This document shows, piece after piece, positions 59,334 through 64,000 of a stretch of 64,000 bases of DNA. This DNA comes from an uncultured Eubacteriales bacterium. GTDB taxonomy: Bacteria > Bacillota > Clostridia > Oscillospirales > CAG-272. Every line of letters begins with the position of its first letter. Within the stretch, counting starts at the first letter, position 1. Below the pieces are notes generated by a model. The model saw only the letters and a program-made list of their open reading frames with translations, had not been told where the DNA came from and ran no database searches. The stretch lies in the NCBI GenBank assembly GCA_934526185.1, contig CAKTAA010000003.1, forward strand, positions 23,119 through 87,118, given 5' to 3'. The position numbers and the translations under genes are program-made.

Positions 59334-60956
59334 ATGCATCGGAATTACAAATACCAGACAAAAACATTTTCACGCATTACCCGGTTCATCCTGTCCTTCG
59401 CTATCGCATCAGCGCTGCTTTTACCCTGTCTGCTTTTCCCTGTCTCTGCACTTGTTTATACGGATGTGCCGACCACGCACTGGGCGTATACTTATATCGA
59501 TCAGGTAACCGATCGCGGTGTCATGGAGGCCTACACCGGCAATTATTTCCGCCCCGCCTACGCCATTACAAGGGTTTCGGCTGTCTCCTGTCTCGGCAAG
59601 CTGGCAGATGTTTCCCCATATTACGGTGGTTCCTCTCCATTTACCGACATGCCCTCCGGAACAGAGGGCCTCGGATACGTCCTATGGGCGAAGGACAACA
59701 ACATCATTAGCGGTACCTCGGAGACGACATTTTCACCCAATCAGGCGATCACCAAGGAATCCTTTGCTGTCCTTATTTACAATTTCCTTGTCGCCTATAA
59801 CCATTCGTATACCCGCAGCAGCGTCTCAAATTTCAACGACCAGAGTCAGATTTCCTCCTGGGCGCAGGAGGCTGTCAGCGCTCTACACAGCAATGGCCTT
59901 ATCAGCGGCGACGGCAGCAACAATTTCAATCCGCAGAATACCATTACGCGCGCGGAAGCAGCCGTTGTCTTTTCGAGAATTCCGGACTGTGGCATCCTGG
60001 CAAACGGCATCTATACCATTAAAAATGCCTCGACCGCCCAGTATATGAATGTATACAATACGGCTTCAGGTCGTAACGGCCTCAATACGACGGCAAACAA
60101 TTATATCATTACAACACCTAAAGATAACTCATACGGCGCACAGTATTTCCGGTTTACGCAGGATCTTGCTACCGGTTATTACTATATTACCCCGCTCTGC
60201 AGCTACTACGGCTTTCACCGGCAGATCGGCGCGACCAGCTACGGCGTCGGCGCATCAGTGATGACAGCACTGCCGACAGATACATCCTATTACATGAAGT
60301 TTAAGGCTGTTCAAGTAGGCGTTCAGAAATACCAATTTCTTCTGGCTTCAAATGTGAACGTTGCCTTGGCTGATGTCAACGGTCAGTTAAAGCTGAAAGC
60401 ACAGAGACAAAGCGATACCACACAGCAATGGACAGTGTATTCCCAATCTGATTTAGTCCGATCGGAAACAGAATACAGGAGCCTGAAGTGGCAAAGTCCC
60501 ATTGACAACCCGTCAAACTACAATCTTACTTCTTCCTTTGGCTACCGGTACGTGCCGCACATACATCCAAATAAACCTTACCAACTGCATAGCGGCGTGG
60601 ATCTTTACGTGCCCAGCGGTACAGAAATTCGAGCGGTAGCGGATGGTACAGTTTCTATTGGTCAAAATTCTGAATTAGGAAATTATATTCGCCTGACGCC
60701 GACAGAATCCTCGATGTATCCCGCTGCCGCAGTGTACCAGCATTTAAGCAGTATTTCGGTCGCTCAGAATGCTTCTGTAACCAAAGGGCAGATCATAGGA
60801 TTAACCGGTAGCTCTGGTGTTGGTACCGGAGCGCATCTGCACTTTGGCATTATCACGGACGGAGGAAGCGCCGAGCGAGATGGTTCCTTCGAATATTTCA
60901 CCTACCCCAACGCATTTTATAACAGATACATCTGGAATTTGAATTCTAATTCTTGA
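59334..60956 (+). CDS. Secreted SLH-domain, lectin-like, M23 metallopeptidase
   Basis: Protein of 540 residues; the ATG at 59334 follows AAGGAAGGG. A signal peptide (about 15-40) is followed by three SLH repeats (42-225: DVPTTHWAYTYIDQVTDRGV, FTDMPSGTEGLGYVLWAKDN, FNDQSQISSWAQEAVSALHS), which bind wall polymers. Residues 228-375 look like a ricin-type beta-trefoil (GIYTIKNASTAQYMNVYN and QQWTVYS). The end is an M23 domain with LHSGVDLYVPSG and GAHLHFGI, the His/Asp zinc ligands. It is predicted to cut peptidoglycan cross-bridges at the cell wall. Its last 20 codons are copied twice downstream. Confidence 0.87.
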   Translation: MHRNYKYQTKTFSRITRFILSFAIASALLLPCLLFPVSALVYTDVPTTHWAYTYIDQVTDRGVMEAYTGNYFRPAYAITRVSAVSCLGKLADVSPYYGGSSPFTDMPSGTEGLGYVLWAKDNNIISGTSETTFSPNQAITKESFAVLIYNFLVAYNHSYTRSSVSNFNDQSQISSWAQEAVSALHSNGLISGDGSNNFNPQNTITRAEAAVVFSRIPDCGILANGIYTIKNASTAQYMNVYNTASGRNGLNTTANNYIITTPKDNSYGAQYFRFTQDLATGYYYITPLCSYYGFHRQIGATSYGVGASVMTALPTDTSYYMKFKAVQVGVQKYQFLLASNVNVALADVNGQLKLKAQRQSDTTQQWTVYSQSDLVRSETEYRSLKWQSPIDNPSNYNLTSSFGYRYVPHIHPNKPYQLHSGVDLYVPSGTEIRAVADGTVSIGQNSELGNYIRLTPTESSMYPAAAVYQHLSSISVAQNASVTKGQIIGLTGSSGVGTGAHLHFGIITDGGSAERDGSFEYFTYPNAFYNRYIWNLNSNS

Positions 60957-60970
60957 AAGGAGTATTACCA

Positions 60971-61729
60971 ATGAAATTCTTGAAATATATCATCATTGCG
61001 CTTGCCTGTATTCTCATGTTTGCGTCCTGCGACAGCACGCCGGCTGACGACACACAGTCCTCCGATCCCGCTGTGTCGCAGAAATCCACCGAACCGATAA
61101 CCTCTGATACAGAAACAGAACCGCCGATCGGTGGTTCTGTGGGACTCCCTTATGAAGAATATTATAATCCACGTGTTTGTGGAATTATATTTATTCCGGA
61201 TACATGTATGGAATATAGCGATGAACTGAATAATGCGTTTTCCACCTATGAAGCTCTGTATAAAGATAAATATAGTACGGGTGAGTACCCGCCTCTGGTC
61301 TTATATTACATTCAGGAATTGAACATCAACCGTGAGGATTTTGAAGAGTATAATATAAAGCTTTTAGAAAATCCTTTATCTTTGGAACATCACTGTTCCG
61401 AAGATATCATTGATGCCCTGTACAGTACCGATGAAAACGAACAAAAACGCGGGCTCAAGAGTGAATACGCCGTCTATTCCGATGGGAAAATATACAATTT
61501 CTATGACCTTGAAAAACTGACCGAAGAGGAGCTTACCGGGCTTGACCTGACCGAGCAGGAGTGGGCCGACTACATTGCCAAAATTGAAACCGTGATGGAG
61601 AACATGATTCCCGAGCATCAAAAATCTCTGGAATTTCTGCGCCCATTAGCCGGCGACGCAACACCCACAACCACAGCACCTGAGACCACCTCACCTGAAA
61701 CCACTGCTGAGCTGGATACCTCAATCTGA
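60971..61729 (+). CDS. Tandem lipoprotein 1
   Basis: Protein of 252 residues starting MKFLKYIIIALACILMF with lipobox Cys20 (MFASC), then a Thr/Ser/Asp-rich linker. The middle (about 52-225) is largely its own, with PYEEYYNPRVCGIIFIPD and ELNINREDFEEYN; the end DATPTTTAPETTSPETTAEL is nearly identical in all three copies. LTEQEWADYIA near 190 resembles the other two. I do not recognise the family. It is anchored outside the membrane, next to a wall hydrolase gene whose 3' end each unit repeats. Confidence 0.85.
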   Translation: MKFLKYIIIALACILMFASCDSTPADDTQSSDPAVSQKSTEPITSDTETEPPIGGSVGLPYEEYYNPRVCGIIFIPDTCMEYSDELNNAFSTYEALYKDKYSTGEYPPLVLYYIQELNINREDFEEYNIKLLENPLSLEHHCSEDIIDALYSTDENEQKRGLKSEYAVYSDGKIYNFYDLEKLTEEELTGLDLTEQEWADYIAKIETVMENMIPEHQKSLEFLRPLAGDATPTTTAPETTSPETTAELDTSI

Positions 61730-61806
61730 AAAGTCACGGCCGGCTCTAATACCTCCTGAAATACTTTATCTCAGCTCCTTTTCTTTCTTCTTTTATTGGT
61801 GTTTTA

Positions 61807-61833
61807 GCGCCGCAGTCTTCCTTACTGCGGCGC
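61807..61833 (+). terminator. Hairpin after lipoprotein 1
   Basis: 10-bp stem GCGCCGCAGT and complement with loop CTTCCTT, followed by TTTC. The same hairpin is at 62815-62841; in the third unit it is cut at 63834. Confidence 0.65.
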
Positions 61834-61984
61834 TTTCACCCTGTTTGATATATTTAGGACAACCCCTCCTGCTCGGCGGCTTGGTAACACGAGTTCCAAG
61901 CTTTACTGCTTTCACCTACCCCAACGCATTTTACAGCAGATATATCTGGAGTTTTAACTCACATTCTTGAAAGGAGTATTACTA

Positions 61985-62737
61985 ATGAAATTCTTGAAAT
62001 ATATCATCATTGCGCTTGCCTGTATTCTCATGTTTGCGTCCTGCGACAGCACGCCGGCTGACGACACACAGTCATCCGATCCCGCTGTGTCGCAGAAATC
62101 CACCGAACCGATAACCTCTGACACAGAATCGGATACGCAAGCTCCGATTGGCGGAGATATTGACACGCTCGCAGATTATTATCATACCAGCGTTATGGGA
62201 TTCACCTATAATGAAAATACATTCCTTACCAAAGATGAGGAGCGTTTAGATGAATTGTGTGATGAATGGGAAGATCTTTATTATTATATTCAATTCGAGA
62301 ATGACGAATTTCCGCCCATGTTATGCTATTTGATTGAAAAGCTGAATGCAACAAGGGAGGAGTTCGAAACATATCAGGCATCGATTGTTGCACAGGGGCG
62401 AGATGTGTTCTTGTGCACCGATGAGATGATCGACGCTCTGTTCAGCAATGATGAAGCATTCCGCAAACGCGTGCTCAAGAGCCCTTACGCCGTATATGCA
62501 GACGATGGCCATATCTATTCGTTCCGCGATCTGCAGGACATGACAACTGCAGAAATTGAAGCGCTCGGCCTTTCCGAGCAGGAGTGGGCCGATTATATTG
62601 CAACAGTCACCCCTGAGCTTCCTCCCATGGACAGCGTAGATTTTCTGCTCCCGTTTGCCGGCGACGCAACACCCACAACCACAGCACCTGAGACCACCTC
62701 ACCTGAAACCACTGCTGAGCCGGATACCTCAATCTGA
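61985..62737 (+). CDS. Tandem lipoprotein 2
   Basis: Protein of 250 residues with the same signal and lipobox as copy 1 and AAAGGAG before the ATG. The middle differs (ADYYHTSVMGFTYNENTFLT, ELCDEWEDLYYYIQFE), while residues from about 150 on (FSNDEAFRKRVLKSPYAVYA, GLSEQEWADYIATVTPELPP) are close to copy 3. The Thr-rich tail ends AEPDTSI. It is an unknown family; the pattern of shared ends and variable centre suggests recombination between copies. Confidence 0.85.
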   Translation: MKFLKYIIIALACILMFASCDSTPADDTQSSDPAVSQKSTEPITSDTESDTQAPIGGDIDTLADYYHTSVMGFTYNENTFLTKDEERLDELCDEWEDLYYYIQFENDEFPPMLCYLIEKLNATREEFETYQASIVAQGRDVFLCTDEMIDALFSNDEAFRKRVLKSPYAVYADDGHIYSFRDLQDMTTAEIEALGLSEQEWADYIATVTPELPPMDSVDFLLPFAGDATPTTTAPETTSPETTAEPDTSI

Positions 62738-62814
62738 AAAGTCACGGCCGGCTCTAATACCTCCTGAAATACTTTATCTCCGCTCCTTTTCTTTCTTCTT
62801 TTATTGGTGTTTTA

Positions 62815-62841
62815 GCGCCGCAGTCTTCCTTACTGCGGCGC
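62815..62841 (+). terminator. Hairpin after lipoprotein 2
   Basis: Same 10-bp GC-rich stem as after lipoprotein 1, part of the repeated unit. Confidence 0.65.
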
Positions 62842-62992
62842 TTTCCCCCTGTTTGATATATTTAGGACAACCCCTCCTGCTCGGCGGCTTGGCAACACGA
62901 GTTCCAAGCTTTACTGCTTTCACCTACCCCAACGCATTTTATAACAGATATATCTGGAGCTTTAATTATAGTTCTTGAAAGGAGTATTACCA

Positions 62993-63748
62993 ATGAAATT
63001 CTTGAAATATATCATCATTGCGCTTGCCTGTATTCTCATGTTTGCGTCCTGCGACAGCACGCCGGCTGACGACACACAGTCCTCCGACCCCGCTGTGTCG
63101 CAGAACTCCACCGAACCGATAACCTCTGATACAGAAACAGATACGCAACAGCCGCCTATAGGTGGGAATTATGATTCATTAGCTTTATACTGGAATACAA
63201 ATGTCGATAGTTTTATTCATTTTAAAAACACTTTTTTAACTGAGGACAAAGAAAAGTTATCAGAGTTAACCGACAAATGGTATGAGCTGTACTGGGACAA
63301 ATACGTGGTTTGTGATGACTTTCCGCCAATGCTTCTGTTTATGATCGAGGAGTTGGGTGCAACACGTGAAGATTTCGAGACATATCAGGAAGCAGTCATT
63401 TCGTATGGTAAAGATGAATGTATTTGCACCGAAGAAATGATTGACGCCATTTTCAGCAATGACGAAGCGCTTCGCAAACGCGTGCTCAAACATCCTTTTA
63501 CTGTGTATGCAGATGACGGACATATTTATACCTTCCGCAATCTGCAGGACATGACAACTGCAGAAATTGAAGCGCTCGGCCTGTCCGAGCAGGAGTGGGC
63601 CGATTATATTGCAACAGTCACCCCTGCGCTTCATCCCATGGACAGCGTAGATTTCCTGCTCCCGTTTGCCGGCGACGCAACACCCACAACCACAGCACCT
63701 GAAACCACCTCACCTGAAACCACTGCTGAGCCGGATACCTCAATCTGA
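62993..63748 (+). CDS. Tandem lipoprotein 3
   Basis: Protein of 251 residues, same signal peptide, lipobox and tail as copies 1 and 2. The middle begins GNYDSLALYWNTNVDSFIHF and ELGATREDFETYQEAVISYG; the last third (FSNDEALRKRVLKHPFTVYA, GLSEQEWADYIATVTPALHP) is close to copy 2. Function unknown. After the stop the unit continues only to 63834; the remaining 166 nt of the window hold no gene that I can see. Confidence 0.85.
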   Translation: MKFLKYIIIALACILMFASCDSTPADDTQSSDPAVSQNSTEPITSDTETDTQQPPIGGNYDSLALYWNTNVDSFIHFKNTFLTEDKEKLSELTDKWYELYWDKYVVCDDFPPMLLFMIEELGATREDFETYQEAVISYGKDECICTEEMIDAIFSNDEALRKRVLKHPFTVYADDGHIYTFRNLQDMTTAEIEALGLSEQEWADYIATVTPALHPMDSVDFLLPFAGDATPTTTAPETTSPETTAEPDTSI

Positions 63749-64000
63749 AAAGTCACGGCCGGCTCTAATACCTCCTGAAATACTTTATCTCCGCTCCTTT
63801 TCTTTCTTCTTTTATTGGTGTTTTAGCGCCGCAGGCGAATTGGTCGTCAATCGGCTCAGAACAAAAAACAGGAAAAAGTACAGTTTTTCACTGGACTTTT
63901 TCATTGGCCTAAGGAAGAACCGACTTTTAAGATGAACCCTTTCACTATTACAATAATCATTGGAGGGATGATTCTATCATAAATTGTACTCATACATTTT

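Larger units (their letters stand above)
60896..63834 (+). repeat. Three tandem ~1-kb units carrying lipoprotein genes
   Basis: Each unit starts with the last codons of the M23 gene (from TTTCACCTACCCC), then AAAGGAGTATTAC, a lipoprotein gene and a shared 3' region with a hairpin. Units are at 60896-61909 (1014 nt), 61910-62917 (1008 nt) and 62918-63834 (cut at the hairpin). The tails at 61910 and 62918 are gene fragments without a start. Confidence 0.9.

Overview
The window looks like the chromosome of an anaerobic, Gram-positive member of the Firmicutes (class Clostridia, probably a gut lineage). The evidence is strong Shine-Dalgarno sites, consensus sigma-A promoters, lipoboxes, SLH and M23 wall proteins, a LicC/teichoic-acid-type surface system, and strictly anaerobic chemistry (a 2-hydroxyacyl-CoA dehydratase activator and many radical SAM enzymes). 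No rRNA, tRNA or CRISPR array was seen.

Left flank (1-18.6 kb). A cation:proton antiporter, cut by the window edge, follows a small PII-like gene. Next on the + strand are rsmA, a DUF4091 glycoside-hydrolase-like gene with galK, a VanY-type lipoprotein carboxypeptidase and an esterase-propeller protein. A minus-strand operon encodes an aminoethylphosphonate/spermidine-type ABC importer followed by a LicC-like cytidylyltransferase. A plus-strand group encodes an LTA-synthase-like sulfatase-fold protein, a small membrane protein, and an unusual fusion of YidC to a CDP-glycerol glycerophosphotransferase. Together these suggest a phosphodiester surface polymer decorated with choline or aminoethylphosphonate.

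Centre (18.7-58.9 kb). About 40 kb on the minus strand, often with overlapping genes, forms one biosynthetic gene cluster read from right to left. It contains an Sfp-type phosphopantetheinyl transferase, an exporter fused to an extracellular S12 (ClbP/ZmaM-like) peptidase, a C-A-T-E NRPS predicted to load Asn and epimerise it to D-Asn, and a nucleosidase with a SAM synthetase. It also has two ketosynthases, each with a short ketosynthase-like partner, two ACPs, an acyltransferase, six cobalamin-type radical SAM proteins, a PEP-synthase/rifampin-phosphotransferase-like enzyme, three 2-hydroxyacyl-CoA-dehydratase-like subunits with an activator, and an enoyl-CoA hydratase. Two GGDEF-NHL fusions, a lone NHL propeller, a TetR regulator, an alpha/beta hydrolase, a HAD phosphatase and a FabZ-like dehydratase complete it. 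My inference is that it makes an N-acyl-D-Asn-masked prodrug, as in colibactin, zwittermicin and xenocoumacin, whose lipid or polyketide part is heavily modified by radical SAM chemistry. No ketoreductase, enoyl reductase, thioesterase or second NRPS module was found, so the structure cannot be predicted.

Right flank (59-64 kb). A divergent consensus promoter drives an SLH-lectin-like-M23 secreted protein. It is followed by about three tandem ~1 kb copies of a unit that carries the end of that gene plus a lipoprotein gene. The three lipoproteins share ends but differ in the middle, which marks local amplification with diversification.

All functional statements rest on motifs read by eye; no database search was run.
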